This document shows positions 30,092 through 39,516 of a stretch of 64,000 nucleotides of DNA, in pieces. Under the pieces are notes generated by a model. The model was not told where the DNA came from, searched no databases, and saw nothing but the letters and a program-made list of their open reading frames with translations. The position numbers and the translations under genes were made by a program. Source of the stretch: G963668605 sp963668605 (GTDB taxonomy: Bacteria; Acidobacteriota; Terriglobia; Bryobacterales; Bryobacteraceae); the NCBI GenBank assembly GCA_963668605.1, contig OY764903.1:7068001-7132000 (forward strand). Reading direction: 5' to 3'. Numbering within the stretch: position 1 is the first letter of the stretch; every line of letters starts with the position of its first letter.

Positions 30092-31186
30092 TCAATAGGT
30101 AATTTTTCCGAGCACGACCGGATGGCGCGCGCCCGTAGCGGAAGGCAAGTTGGAGGGCCGCCGGTTCCAACTCTCATAGGCGAGAATGGCGAAGGCGATG
30201 GCCTCCTTGGCGTCGGGGTCGATGCCGTACTCGGCGGAAGTTTGCAGACGTGCCTCCGGCAGAAACGCGGAGAGATAGGCCAGGATCGCCGGATTGTGGG
30301 CTCCGCCGCCGGAGACGATCAGATCGTCGACCGGGCCGCAGAAGCGGCGGATCGACGCCGCGACAGCGGCCGCCGTGAGCGCCGTGGCCGTGGCGATCAG
30401 ATCGATCAGCGGCAATCCGGACTGGAGCAGGCGCGCGACGAACTCCTTGCCGTATTGCTCGCGGCCGGCGCTTTTGGGTGGAAGCTGGCGGTAGAACCGG
30501 TCCTTCAGAATCTCATCCAGCAGCTTCGGGTTCGCTTTTCCGGATTGGGCCAATTTGCCTCCCTTGTCGAATTTCCGGCGGCCGTGCGTGTGCATTTCCG
30601 TTAGCGCGTCGATCACCATGTTGCCGGGGCCTGTATCGAATGCGATCACGTTGGCGGCGGTCGAGCCAGCAGGGATATACGTGATGTTGGCGATGCCGCC
30701 GATGTTCAGGGCCGCCCGGTTGCGGCGCGCATTGCGGTAGAGAAAATAATCGACGTAGGGAACGAGCGGCGCGCCCGTGCCGCCTGCGGCGATATCGCGC
30801 GGCCGGAAGTCGGAAACCACGGGAACGCCGAGCCGCTCCGCGATCATGGACGCCTCGCCGATCTGTAGCGTGCTCTTGACCTTGCGTCCAGCTACGCTTG
30901 CTGCAACGCTCTCGTGAAAGATCGTCTGCCCGTGGCAGCCCACCAGTTCGACGCTGGCGCATCGCGCAACGGCTTCGGCGTACAGCGCGCCAAGAAGGAA
31001 ATGCAGGCGAGCGATCTGCGCGGTGTGCGTGTCCGTGTTCGAGACCGCGAGGATCGCCTCGCGCACGGCACGTGGATACGGCGTAGTGCGAAACTCGAGC
31101 AACTCCCACTTGCGTCCGCGAATTTCGATTACGGCAACGTCGATGCCGTCAAGCGAGGTGCCGCTCATGATACCCGCGACCTTCAT
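30092..31186 (-). CDS. anmK: Anhydro-N-acetylmuramic acid kinase
   Basis: Phosphorylates and opens 1,6-anhydro-MurNAc in cell-wall recycling, giving MurNAc-6-phosphate. The 364-residue protein starts MKVAGIMSGTSLDGIDVA, the typical N-terminal phosphate loop, and has GCHGQTIFHE near residue 85, FDTGPGNMVIDAL near 180 and VSGGGAHN near 285. The start at 31186 overlaps the mutS stop (ATGA), so translation is coupled to mutS. Earlier start codons in this frame lie inside mutS and give no family-like sequence. Confidence 0.95.
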   Translation of the reverse strand: MKVAGIMSGTSLDGIDVAVIEIRGRKWELLEFRTTPYPRAVREAILAVSNTDTHTAQIARLHFLLGALYAEAVARCASVELVGCHGQTIFHESVAASVAGRKVKSTLQIGEASMIAERLGVPVVSDFRPRDIAAGGTGAPLVPYVDYFLYRNARRNRAALNIGGIANITYIPAGSTAANVIAFDTGPGNMVIDALTEMHTHGRRKFDKGGKLAQSGKANPKLLDEILKDRFYRQLPPKSAGREQYGKEFVARLLQSGLPLIDLIATATALTAAAVAASIRRFCGPVDDLIVSGGGAHNPAILAYLSAFLPEARLQTSAEYGIDPDAKEAIAFAILAYESWNRRPSNLPSATGARHPVVLGKITY

Positions 31187-33747
31187 TGGCGCTTGAGTTC
31201 CTCCTGCAATTCGGCGAGCACCTGCAAGGCCTCGATGGGTCGCAGTTCGTCGAGCTTCAGATTCCGGATGCGATCGGCGATCTGATAGTTGACGGGTTCG
31301 AACATCTGTATCTGCATCGGCGCGGCGCGGCGCGCGGGCCGCGGCGTCAATTCCTCCGTCATCTCGTGCTCGGTTTTCTCGTGCAGCGCCAGGATTTCGC
31401 GCGCCCGCTCGATGACGCTCAGAGGCAAAGCGGCGAGCCGCGCGACTTCGATGCCGTAGCTGCGGTCGGCGCTGCCGGGCTCCACTTTGCGCAGGAAGAT
31501 GATCTCCTCGCCGGCCTCTTTCACGCTGACGTGCAGGTTGCACACGCCCTGCAACTGCTCGGCGAGTTCGGTGAGTTCGTGGTAGTGCGTGGCGAACAGC
31601 GTTTTCGCGCGAATTCGTTCGTGAATATGTTCGACCACAGCCCAGGCCAGTGCGAGTCCGTCGTAGGTCGCGGTGCCGCGCCCGATCTCGTCGAGCACAA
31701 TCAGGCTGCGCTCCGTCGCGGTGTTCAGGATCACGGCGGTTTCGGTCATCTCGACCATGAAGGTGGAACGTCCGCGCGCGAGATTGTCGGCCGCGCCGAT
31801 CCGCGTGAAGACGCGGTCGACCAGCGGCAGAACGGCCTCATCGGCCGGCACGAACGAACCTGTCTGCGCGAGGATAGCGATGATTGCGGCCTGTCGCAGG
31901 TACGTCGATTTGCCGCCCATGTTCGGCCCCGTGATCACTGCGATGAATTCGTTGGACGAATCGAGATAGACGTCGTTGGGAATAAAGCGCAGCGACTCGC
32001 TTTCGCCCAGCTTTTCCACCACCGGGTGGCGGCCCGCGGCGATGCGCATCTCGCCGCTATCGGAGAAGCGCGGGCGCGTGTAGCGCTGCCGCGCCGCGAC
32101 TTCGGCCAGTGCGGCCGTCACGTCGAGTTCGGCCAGTGCGTTGGCGGATGCGCGAACGCGTGCGGCGTGCGAAGCGGCGAATGTACGGATCGAGCTGAAG
32201 ATTTCGCGCTCGATGGCGAGCGTCTTCTCCTCGGCGTCGAGGATCTTGCTTTCGAGTTCTTTCAGTTCCGGCGTCGTGAAGCGTTCGGCGTTTACCAGTG
32301 TTTGCTTGCGGTCGTAGTCGGCGGGCGCCAGATGCTGGTTTGCCTTCGAGATCTCGATGTAATAACCGAAGACGCTGTTGAAACGCACCTTTAGCGAAGC
32401 GATGCCGGTGCGGGTACGCTCGCGCTGCTCGATCCCCGCGATGTACTGTTTTCCGTTGCGGCCGATGTCGCGCAGTTCGTCGAGCGTGGCGTCGAAACCG
32501 TCGCGAATTGTACCGCCGTCGGTGAGGTTGAGCGGCGGATCGTCCGAAAGTCCTCCGAGGATTTTTTCGCGCACATCGGCCAAGGTATCGATGGGCGCTT
32601 CGAGAAAGACGGACGCCGCATTGTTCAGCGCGGGTATCTTATCGAGTGAGCGGCCGAGTGCGAGCAATTCACGCGGGCCGGCGGTGCCCAGCGTCACCTT
32701 CGCCAGCAGACGCTCAATGTCGAGCACCGTGCCTAGGATCTTACGGATCTCGGCACGATCGATAGTCGCCTTCAGCAGCCGTTCGACTCCGTCGAGGCGG
32801 GCTTCGATTTCGGCGCGATCGAGCGAAGGGCGCAGCAGGCGGCGGCGCAACAATCGTCCGCCCATGCCGGTCAGGCTCTGGTCGAGCACGTTCAGCAAAG
32901 TGGAGTCCTTGCGGTCGCCCTGAAAAAGCGGCTCGACGATTTCAAGGTTGCGCACGGTCACGCCGTCGAGCACCATCGAACCCGCACGATCGTAGTAAGC
33001 GGGGCGGTCGACGTGGTCGAGCGCTGCGCGCTGCGTCTCTTTCAAATAGTGCAGAATCGCTCCGGCGGCGCCGGTTGCAAGCGGCTTGCCATCGAGTCCG
33101 CAGCCGTCGAGCGAGAGCAGGCGGAAATGCTCGCACAATGTGCGCGCGGCGTAGTCGAAGTCGAAAATCCACGCGTCCAACTCCGTGCGCAGCACGTCGG
33201 TGGCAACGCTGCGCGATGGCGCCAGCAGCACTTCGCGGGCATTCAGGTTTTCGAGCGCCGCCGCGACTTCGGCTGCGTCCAGTTCGGTGGCGCGGAACTC
33301 GCCCGTTGAAACGTCGACGTGCGCCAGTCCGGCGCGGTCTCCGTGAAACGTGGCCGCGGCGAGGTAGTTGTTCTCGTGCGAACGCAGCAGGCTCGCCTCG
33401 GTCGCCGTGCCCGGTGTGACGATGCGCGCGATTTCACGCTTGACGATGCCCTTAGCAAAACGCGGGTCCTCCATCTGATCGCAGATGGCGACGCGATAGC
33501 CCTTCTGGATCAAGCGCGCTATGTAGCCTTCGGCGGCGTGGTGGGGGACGCCGCACATGGGGATAGCGTGATCCTTTTCCTTATTGCGCGCGGTCAGCGT
33601 GATCTCGAGTTCACGCGCCGCCGTAACGGCGTCCTCATAGAAGAGTTCATAGAAGTCCCCCAGCCGGAACATCAGCAAGGCGTGGGGGACTTGTTGCTTG
33701 ATCGCGTGATACTGCCGCATCAGCGGCGTTGTGGGCGTGCTTTCCAT
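31183..33747 (-). CDS. mutS: DNA mismatch repair protein MutS
   Basis: Recognises mismatches and starts methyl-independent or MutL-directed repair. At 854 residues it is full length: mismatch-binding domain with FYELFYEDA near residue 31 (the Phe-x-Glu wedge region), connector and lever domains, then the ATPase with Walker A GPNMGGKSTYLRQ near 618, signature STFMVEMTETA and Walker B LIVLDEIGRGTATYDG near 690. The C-terminal helix-turn-helix dimerisation part is present. Seven bases separate it from the gdhA stop. Confidence 0.98.
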   Translation of the reverse strand: MESTPTTPLMRQYHAIKQQVPHALLMFRLGDFYELFYEDAVTAARELEITLTARNKEKDHAIPMCGVPHHAAEGYIARLIQKGYRVAICDQMEDPRFAKGIVKREIARIVTPGTATEASLLRSHENNYLAAATFHGDRAGLAHVDVSTGEFRATELDAAEVAAALENLNAREVLLAPSRSVATDVLRTELDAWIFDFDYAARTLCEHFRLLSLDGCGLDGKPLATGAAGAILHYLKETQRAALDHVDRPAYYDRAGSMVLDGVTVRNLEIVEPLFQGDRKDSTLLNVLDQSLTGMGGRLLRRRLLRPSLDRAEIEARLDGVERLLKATIDRAEIRKILGTVLDIERLLAKVTLGTAGPRELLALGRSLDKIPALNNAASVFLEAPIDTLADVREKILGGLSDDPPLNLTDGGTIRDGFDATLDELRDIGRNGKQYIAGIEQRERTRTGIASLKVRFNSVFGYYIEISKANQHLAPADYDRKQTLVNAERFTTPELKELESKILDAEEKTLAIEREIFSSIRTFAASHAARVRASANALAELDVTAALAEVAARQRYTRPRFSDSGEMRIAAGRHPVVEKLGESESLRFIPNDVYLDSSNEFIAVITGPNMGGKSTYLRQAAIIAILAQTGSFVPADEAVLPLVDRVFTRIGAADNLARGRSTFMVEMTETAVILNTATERSLIVLDEIGRGTATYDGLALAWAVVEHIHERIRAKTLFATHYHELTELAEQLQGVCNLHVSVKEAGEEIIFLRKVEPGSADRSYGIEVARLAALPLSVIERAREILALHEKTEHEMTEELTPRPARRAAPMQIQMFEPVNYQIADRIRNLKLDELRPIEALQVLAELQEELKRQ

Positions 33748-33753
33748 TCGCCG

Positions 33754-35028
33754 TTACGCGTAAATCCCGCGCAGCTTGATGGCGAATGCAACGCGGTCGA
33801 GCGCCAGCATGTAAGCGGCGATGCGGTTGTGAACGTTGTGCTTGACGGCGTAATCGACGACATCGCGGAAGCTGTTCACCATGATCTCTTCCAGCCTCCC
33901 GTTGACGAGTTGTTCGTTCCAGAAGAAACCTTGGCGGTCCTGGACCCATTCGAAGTACGAGACAGTGACACCGCCCGCGTTGGCGAGGATGTCCGGAATC
34001 ACGAAGATCTTCTTGCCGGCGAGAATCTCGTCGGCGATGGCCGTGGTCGGCCCGTTGGCCCCTTCGCAAAGAATTTTCGCGCGAATTTTATCGGCGTTCT
34101 GCGATGTGATGACGTTTTCCCTCGCGGCCGGAATCAGGACGTCGCACTCGAGGTAGAGGGCCTCTTTGGGGTCCATGTTCTCGCTGTCGGCGAAGTCGAC
34201 GATCGAGCCGGTTTCCTTGCGATGCTCGATCAGTTTCGGAATGTCGAGGCCGTGCTTGTTATAGACCGCTCCTTCCAGTTCGATAATCGCGACGATCTTG
34301 AAGCCGGCGCGCGACATCAGTTTTGCGGCCATGCCGCCGACGTTGCCCAACCCCTGGATCACGACGCGTGTGTTGGCCGGTTCCATACCGAAGCGGCGAA
34401 GCGCCTGCTGCGTGACGATCATGCAGCCGCGGCCCGTCGCCTCCGGACGCCCGCGCGATCCCCCGAGGTTGAGCGGCTTGCCCGTGACCACGGCGTTGAC
34501 GGTGGAGCGATGGTGCATCGAGTACGTGTCCATGACCCACGCCATCGTCTGCTCGTTTGTGTTCATGTCGGGTGCGGGCACGTCGCGTTCCGGTCCGAGA
34601 AATTCAATAATCTCGGCCGTGTAGCGCCGCGTGATACGTTCCAGTTCGGACATCGAAAGCAGCGACGGATCGCAGATTACGCCGCCCTTGCCGCCGCCGA
34701 ATGGAATGTTCACGACGGCGCACTTCCATGTCATCCAGGCCGAGAGCGCACGGACCTCGTCGAGACTGACGTCGGGCGCGAAGCGGATGCCGCCTTTGGC
34801 GGGTCCTCGCGCGAGTGAGTGCTGTACGCGGTATCCGGTAAATACCTCGAGGCGGCCATCGTCGAGCTGCACGGGAATGTAGACCGTGATCTCTCGCGTC
34901 GGCGATCTCAGCACTTTGCACATGCCTTCGTCGAGGCCCAGCAGGCTGGCGGCCTGATCGAACCGCGTTTCGGCCGCGATCCAAGGGTTCAGTTCCTTTT
35001 CGATGGCACGTGTTGAATCCAGAAGCAT
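33754..35028 (-). CDS. gdhA: Glu/Leu/Phe/Val dehydrogenase (glutamate dehydrogenase)
   Basis: Interconverts glutamate and 2-oxoglutarate plus ammonia. The 424-residue hexamer-type enzyme has [19 protein letters not shown] and the catalytic-lysine motif [13 protein letters not shown] at about residues 88-120, and the Rossmann GLGNVGG near 230. The ATG at 35028 is preceded by a perfect GGAGGT eight bases upstream, which decides the start over an ATG at 35049. Together with glnA/glnE this gives the window a strong nitrogen-assimilation content, though the genes are not linked. Confidence 0.95.
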   Translation of the reverse strand: MLLDSTRAIEKELNPWIAAETRFDQAASLLGLDEGMCKVLRSPTREITVYIPVQLDDGRLEVFTGYRVQHSLARGPAKGGIRFAPDVSLDEVRALSAWMTWKCAVVNIPFGGGKGGVICDPSLLSMSELERITRRYTAEIIEFLGPERDVPAPDMNTNEQTMAWVMDTYSMHHRSTVNAVVTGKPLNLGGSRGRPEATGRGCMIVTQQALRRFGMEPANTRVVIQGLGNVGGMAAKLMSRAGFKIVAIIELEGAVYNKHGLDIPKLIEHRKETGSIVDFADSENMDPKEALYLECDVLIPAARENVITSQNADKIRAKILCEGANGPTTAIADEILAGKKIFVIPDILANAGGVTVSYFEWVQDRQGFFWNEQLVNGRLEEIMVNSFRDVVDYAVKHNVHNRIAAYMLALDRVAFAIKLRGIYA

Positions 35029-35112
35029 CGGTAATACCTCCGCATACATTATCGAACATCCCGGCAGACGGGCGGCGCCCGATGCTCCGGTTGGTTGCAG
35101 TTATCAGCGGCA

Positions 35113-35207
35113 ATCGCCTCCGGTCGCTAGCGCTCCCGGCACTGTTGACGAATTGCCTCCAGGCGCAACCGCTAGCGGTGCCGAGAGCGCTAGCGACCGG
35201 AGGCGAT
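35113..35207. repeat. Large imperfect inverted repeat in intergenic region
   Basis: Arms of 30 bp at 35113-35142 and 35178-35207 are complementary at 29 of 30 positions; the arm core is GGTCGCTAGCGCTC. The 35-bp spacer holds a second short GCCTCC/GCTAGCG motif. The element occupies the middle of the 294-bp gap between gdhA and the next gene. It could be a REP-type mobile repeat or fold as a long hairpin in transcripts of either strand. I see nothing else in the gap apart from the gdhA ribosome site. Confidence 0.75.
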
Positions 35208-35322
35208 GCAGAGCTTCAACGAGAGCGGCTGTTTACAACGCTCGACGCGCCCCGTGACAAGAGCCTGCGGTTCGCAACAACGCTCATCCACGTTGCACTC
35301 CGGCGTGATCTAAGATTGACTG

Positions 35323-36042
35323 ATGACGACCAGGCGGGAGTTTATTTTAGGGATCGGGGCGTTTCCATTTTTCTGGCGCAGCACTTCGATTCGCATCGCG
35401 GAGGTGCGCTTTCGCGTGCTGCGGCATGGCAAGTCGGCGCGGCGCTACCTGCACATTCATGGAAATGAGGCCACAGCGCGAGAGGTGCTTCGCAATCATC
35501 TGAAGATAGCAAAAGGCACCGCGCACCTGGTCGCCAACGAGCAGCGCAACGTACCTTTGCTCGGCGGCCAACTCGATCCGAACCGGATGTTTTCGCGCGA
35601 AGGGGCGGGGAAAAATCTGCATCTGCTGAATGCGAGTTGGAGCGAGGATCAGATCCAGAAGGCGCTCAATCTGCTCGACCGCGACCGCGTCCGATTTGTG
35701 CGCGCGATTGCGCCGCCGCCCGGCGGGTTGCTGATTTGCCTGCATAACAATGGTCCCGGCTACTCGGCGCTGGATGAAGCGCCGATCAGCGATCGCACTT
35801 CGCTGCGGAATGCCGGGCAGCCGCGCGAATTCATGCTCTGCACGGACCCGCGCGATTACGATGTGCTGAGCGGCTCTCCGTTCAATGTCGTTTTGCAGGA
35901 GAAAGCTCCGCCCGACGACGACGGGTCGCTCTCGCGCTTCGCCGCGAAGGCACCCTTTCGTTACATGAATATTGAAGCGCCCCACGGCAATGCTGCCGCG
36001 CAGCGCGCGATGCTCGAATGGGCGGAGCGGAATCTGGCCTGA
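35323..36042 (+). CDS. Tat-exported M14/AstE-like putative zinc hydrolase
   Basis: A 239-residue protein with a twin-arginine leader (MTTRREFILGIGAFPFF). It shows YLHIHGNEATARE near residue 45, close to the HxxE zinc site of zinc carboxypeptidases and aspartoacylases, then QLDPNRMFSREG near 88, which recalls the NPNR/DLNR arginine motif, and ICLHNNGPGY near 145 as a possible third ligand. The family call is inference from these motifs. Its 3' end is followed by ctaA. No operon partner is evident. Confidence 0.7.
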   Translation: MTTRREFILGIGAFPFFWRSTSIRIAEVRFRVLRHGKSARRYLHIHGNEATAREVLRNHLKIAKGTAHLVANEQRNVPLLGGQLDPNRMFSREGAGKNLHLLNASWSEDQIQKALNLLDRDRVRFVRAIAPPPGGLLICLHNNGPGYSALDEAPISDRTSLRNAGQPREFMLCTDPRDYDVLSGSPFNVVLQEKAPPDDDGSLSRFAAKAPFRYMNIEAPHGNAAAQRAMLEWAERNLA

Positions 36043-36077
36043 GTATCTCGCTTCGCGGTCAGGCTGGAATGGTTACA

Positions 36078-37004
36078 ATGAAACCAGAAGGGCTGGGATC
36101 TCATCCCATACACATGATGGACAATGTCTGGCTGCACCGCTATGCCGTGCTGTTGGCGGTCTGTACCCTGTTTCTGGTTGTCGCTGGCGCCTCTGTTACG
36201 AGCAATGACGCCGGGCTGTCGGTGCCCGATTGGCCGCTTTCTTACGGCAAACTGATGCCTCCGATGACTGGCGGCATTTTTTATGAGCATGGCCATCGCA
36301 TGGTGGCGACGACGGTAGGCTTTCTCACCATTATTCTCGCCGCGTGGCTCTGGCGCGCAGAACAACGCGCCTGGCTGCGCAATCTCGGTCTTGTCGCGTT
36401 GGGCATGGTGATCCTGCAGGGCGTACTCGGCGGAATGACGGTGCTGTTTCTGCTGCCCAAGAGCGTGAGCATCGCACATGCATGCCTTGCGGAGTTGTTC
36501 TTCTCGTTGACCGTCTCGATCGCTGTGTTCACCTCGCCGTCGTGGCGGCGAGGGCCCGAACTCGTAGTCGATTCGGGTTCGCCGTCGCTGCGTTCGCTCG
36601 CGATTCTGACGCCGGCTGCCGTACTGGCACAGGTCGCTCTCGGTGCGGCTTTTCGCCATCGCCTGGTCAACGTAATTCCGCACATCATCGGCGCATTGCT
36701 GGTGGGCGGACTGGTGTTGTACGTCGCGATCGCGGTACTGACCGAGTTTAAGTCGCACGCCGCGCTGCGAAGAACGGGCACGACGCTGATCGCGATTACC
36801 TTTCTGCAGGTGTTTCTCGGAATCGCCGCGTACCTGAGCCGCATCTCCAATAGTGATAGCGTTCAGCCGTTGACCGTCATGGTTATCTTCACCGTGGCGC
36901 ATGTGGCGGTGGGAGCGCTGACCATGGCTACGAGCGTTGTACTTGGAATCCAGGTGCGGCGTAACGTGCAGGCCGCGAATGTAGAAGCCTGCCAGGCCGT
37001 ATAG
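36078..37004 (+). CDS. ctaA: Heme A synthase (COX15/CtaA)
   Basis: Oxidises the methyl group of heme O to a formyl group, producing heme A for aa3-type oxidases. The 308-residue membrane protein has eight predicted helices and the conserved histidines: DWPLSYGKLMPPM and YEHGHRMVAT near residues 45-75, HACLAELFF, FRHRLVNVIPHIIGALLV, and VAHVAVGALTMAT at the end. The start is uncertain: ATG at 36069, 36078 or 36114/36117 are all in frame with no decisive ribosome site; conserved sequence begins after the last. Confidence 0.93.
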   Translation: MKPEGLGSHPIHMMDNVWLHRYAVLLAVCTLFLVVAGASVTSNDAGLSVPDWPLSYGKLMPPMTGGIFYEHGHRMVATTVGFLTIILAAWLWRAEQRAWLRNLGLVALGMVILQGVLGGMTVLFLLPKSVSIAHACLAELFFSLTVSIAVFTSPSWRRGPELVVDSGSPSLRSLAILTPAAVLAQVALGAAFRHRLVNVIPHIIGALLVGGLVLYVAIAVLTEFKSHAALRRTGTTLIAITFLQVFLGIAAYLSRISNSDSVQPLTVMVIFTVAHVAVGALTMATSVVLGIQVRRNVQAANVEACQAV

Positions 37005-37014
37005 CAACCACTCA

Positions 37015-37866
37015 ATGAACGACTATCTCGCACTTACCAAGCCACGCGTCACCTGGCTCATTCTGATGAGCACGGGCATCGGCTACTACTTCGGCCTGCG
37101 CGGCGATTGGAGTTTTCTGGTGTTGCTGCACACCGTTTTGGGAACGGCGTTGCTCGCCTCCGGAACTTTCACTCTAAACCAGTGGTATGAGCGTGAGGCC
37201 GACGCAAAGATGCGGCGCACACAGGATCGTCCGCTGCCATGCGGACGCATCAGCCCGACACGCGCGTTTGTATTTGGGATTGCGCTCTCGGTGTTCGGTT
37301 TTGTGGATCTGTCATTGGGCGCCAATCTGCTGGCGGGCGCGCTGGGCGCGGCCACTTTGCTTAGCTATCTTTTGCTCTACACACCGCTCAAACAGCGCTC
37401 GAAGCATTCGACCACGGTCGGCGCATTCCCCGGTGCGATGCCTCCGCTGATCGGCTTTGCGGCGGCGCACGGAAGCCTGACGGCGGACGCGTGGATACTG
37501 TTTGCAATTCTCCTGTTCTGGCAATTTCCGCACTTTTACTCGATCGCCTGGATGTATCGCGACGACTACGCGCGCGCGGGCATCAAGATGCTGCCGGTGG
37601 TGGAACCCGACGGGCGTTCGACGGCGTTGCAGGTGTTGGTCTATTCGGCGCTGCTGATCCCGATTAGCCTGGTGCCCACGTTCCTGTCGATGGCCGGAAA
37701 CTGGTATCTGGCCGGCGCGATCGCGCTGGGGCTCCAGTTCCTCTACTACGGTTTCCGCTTTTCCGGAGAGCGCAGCGTGGTTCGCGCGCGCGGCGTGCTG
37801 CTTTCCTCCGTGGCGTATCTCCCGCTACTCTACATTTTGATGCTGCTCGATAGGCCCCGCCTGTGA
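37015..37866 (+). CDS. ctaB: Protoheme IX farnesyltransferase (heme O synthase)
   Basis: Adds a farnesyl group to protoheme, giving heme O, the substrate of CtaA. The 283-residue UbiA-type protein has nine predicted membrane helices, the prenyl-diphosphate site NQWYEREADAKMRRTQDRPLP near residue 60 (DxxxxRTxxRPLP) and the second site YRDDYARAGIKMLPV near 178. It lies ten bases after ctaA and its stop overlaps the GTG of the ABC ATPase, so ctaA-ctaB and the exporter are one operon. Confidence 0.97.
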   Translation: MNDYLALTKPRVTWLILMSTGIGYYFGLRGDWSFLVLLHTVLGTALLASGTFTLNQWYEREADAKMRRTQDRPLPCGRISPTRAFVFGIALSVFGFVDLSLGANLLAGALGAATLLSYLLLYTPLKQRSKHSTTVGAFPGAMPPLIGFAAAHGSLTADAWILFAILLFWQFPHFYSIAWMYRDDYARAGIKMLPVVEPDGRSTALQVLVYSALLIPISLVPTFLSMAGNWYLAGAIALGLQFLYYGFRFSGERSVVRARGVLLSSVAYLPLLYILMLLDRPRL

Positions 37867-38777
37867 TGATTGCCGCGCAGAACCTTACCCATCGTTACGG
37901 CTCGCGCATCGCGCTGAACGGCCTGGATCTGTCTGTCGTGCAAGGCGGCATCTTCGGCGTGCTGGGCCCGAACGGAGGTGGCAAGTCAACGCTCTTTGGA
38001 ATCCTGTCGACGATGATTACGCCGTCGCAGGGAAGTGTCGAGATCGCGGGCTTCGACGTTGTCCGGCAAGCCTCGGATGTGCGCCGCCAGATCGGCGTGG
38101 TCTTCCAGACGCAGAGCCTCGACCGCAAGCTGACGGTGCATGAAAACCTCACTAGTCAGGGGCACATGTACGGCCTGTCCGGCGTGGCGTTACGCGGGCG
38201 CATCGAAGAATCGATGCAGCGCCTGAGCATCGCGGATCGCAAGGATGACGTCGTGGACTCGCTCTCGGGGGGCTTGAAGCGGCGCGTCGAAATTGCCAAG
38301 GCCCTGTTGCATCATCCCAGAGTGCTGCTGATGGATGAACCCTCGACGGGACTCGACCCCGGCGCCCGGCGGGAACTATGGCAGTACGTAGAAGAATTAC
38401 GCGATCACCATGGCGTCACCGTGCTGCTCACAACTCACATTCTGGATGAGGCCGACCGCTGCGATCGGCTGATCCTGCTGCATGAAGGCAGGAAGGTGGC
38501 TGAGGGTACGCCGGCCGAGCTGAAATCGAAAGTCGGCGGCGATGTGGTGATATTCGATGTTGCCGATCCCGTGGCGATGGCGCCGCGGATCGAGGCGAAG
38601 TTCGCTGTAAAGACGCATGCCCTCGACGGCGCGCTGCGTGTCGAAATCGACAACGGACACCGCTTTGTAACCGAAGTCGTCGAGGCGTTTCCCGGCGCAA
38701 TTCAATCGATCGCCATGCACAAACCGACGCTGGAGGATGTCTTTCTGAACGAGACGGGGGTGCGCATTGGCGAGTAG
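37863..38777 (+). CDS. ABC transporter ATP-binding protein
   Basis: A 304-residue ATPase with Walker A GPNGGGKSTLFG near residue 38, Q-loop, signature LSGGLKRRVEIAKA near 135, Walker B VLLMDEPSTGLDP near 155 and the switch His in LLTTHILDEADRC. The C-terminal extension after residue 220 is typical of DrrA/CcmA-like exporters. It starts GTG-ATG overlapping the ctaB stop and overlaps the permease start, so the three are coupled. In this setting it probably serves oxidase assembly (for example a copper, heme or lipid step), but the substrate is not shown. Confidence 0.93.
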   Translation: MMIAAQNLTHRYGSRIALNGLDLSVVQGGIFGVLGPNGGGKSTLFGILSTMITPSQGSVEIAGFDVVRQASDVRRQIGVVFQTQSLDRKLTVHENLTSQGHMYGLSGVALRGRIEESMQRLSIADRKDDVVDSLSGGLKRRVEIAKALLHHPRVLLMDEPSTGLDPGARRELWQYVEELRDHHGVTVLLTTHILDEADRCDRLILLHEGRKVAEGTPAELKSKVGGDVVIFDVADPVAMAPRIEAKFAVKTHALDGALRVEIDNGHRFVTEVVEAFPGAIQSIAMHKPTLEDVFLNETGVRIGE

Positions 38778-39516
38778 CGGATTTGTTTTGCCGGCAGCTA
38801 CGCTCTGGAAGCGGGAAATGGTGCGCTTCTGGCGCGAAAAGGCTCGCGTACTCGGCTTCGTCGGGTCGCCGCTGATTTTCTGGTTGGTAATCGGCTCCGG
38901 TTTTGGCAACCTCGGTTTCTTCTTCCCCGGCATGCTCACGCTCACAGTGATGACGTCGGCGGTGTTCTCGGCGATGTCGCTGATTGAAGACCGGCGCGAG
39001 GGCTTTCTGCTCTCGATGCTTGTGTCTCCGGCCCCGCGCAGTTCCATGGTTTTCGGCAAAGTCAGCGGTGCGGCGACCCTCGCTTGGGTGCAGGGTCTGC
39101 TGTTCCTTCTGTTCCTTCCCATTACGCCGTTTCGCCCGTCGCCGTTGGCGCTAGCGGAATTGGCAGCCGTGCTGTTTCTGATTGCCTTTTCGTTTACCTC
39201 GCTTGGGTTTCTGCTGGCCTGGAAGCTCGATTCGACGCAGGCTTTTCACGGCGTGGCCAACTTGTTGTTGTTTCCGCTGTGGATGGTCTCGGGTGCGCTG
39301 TTCCCCGCGGCGAACGCGCATGGTTGGATCCGCTGGGTGACCACGCTGAATCCGCTGACGTACGCGCTCGCGCTGCTGCGCGGATTTCTCGATCCCACCG
39401 CGCCCGACCTTCCTTCGGCGCCGATGAGTCTCGCGATCACTGCAGTCTGTGCGCTGGCCCTGTGGACCGCCGCTAGTGTCGTGGCATCGCAGAGGCGTTC
39501 CGGAGCCCCCAAATGA
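38767..39516 (+). CDS. ABC-2 type transporter permease
   Basis: A 249-residue ABC-2 permease with six predicted helices; the segment LGFVGSPLIFWLVIGSGFG near residue 30 opens the membrane domain and PLWMVSGALFPAANAHGW near 175 matches the conserved ABC-2 signature. It begins at TTG 38767, overlapping the ATPase gene by eleven bases. It pairs with the ATPase to form one exporter. The stop overlaps the start of the Sco gene. Confidence 0.9.
   Translation: MASSGFVLPAATLWKREMVRFWREKARVLGFVGSPLIFWLVIGSGFGNLGFFFPGMLTLTVMTSAVFSAMSLIEDRREGFLLSMLVSPAPRSSMVFGKVSGAATLAWVQGLLFLLFLPITPFRPSPLALAELAAVLFLIAFSFTSLGFLLAWKLDSTQAFHGVANLLLFPLWMVSGALFPAANAHGWIRWVTTLNPLTYALALLRGFLDPTAPDLPSAPMSLAITAVCALALWTAASVVASQRRSGAPK

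Noticed and set aside
31186..34818. Two very long plus-strand frames (402 and 499 codons)
   Set aside because: They mirror mutS and gdhA and show no recognisable motif.
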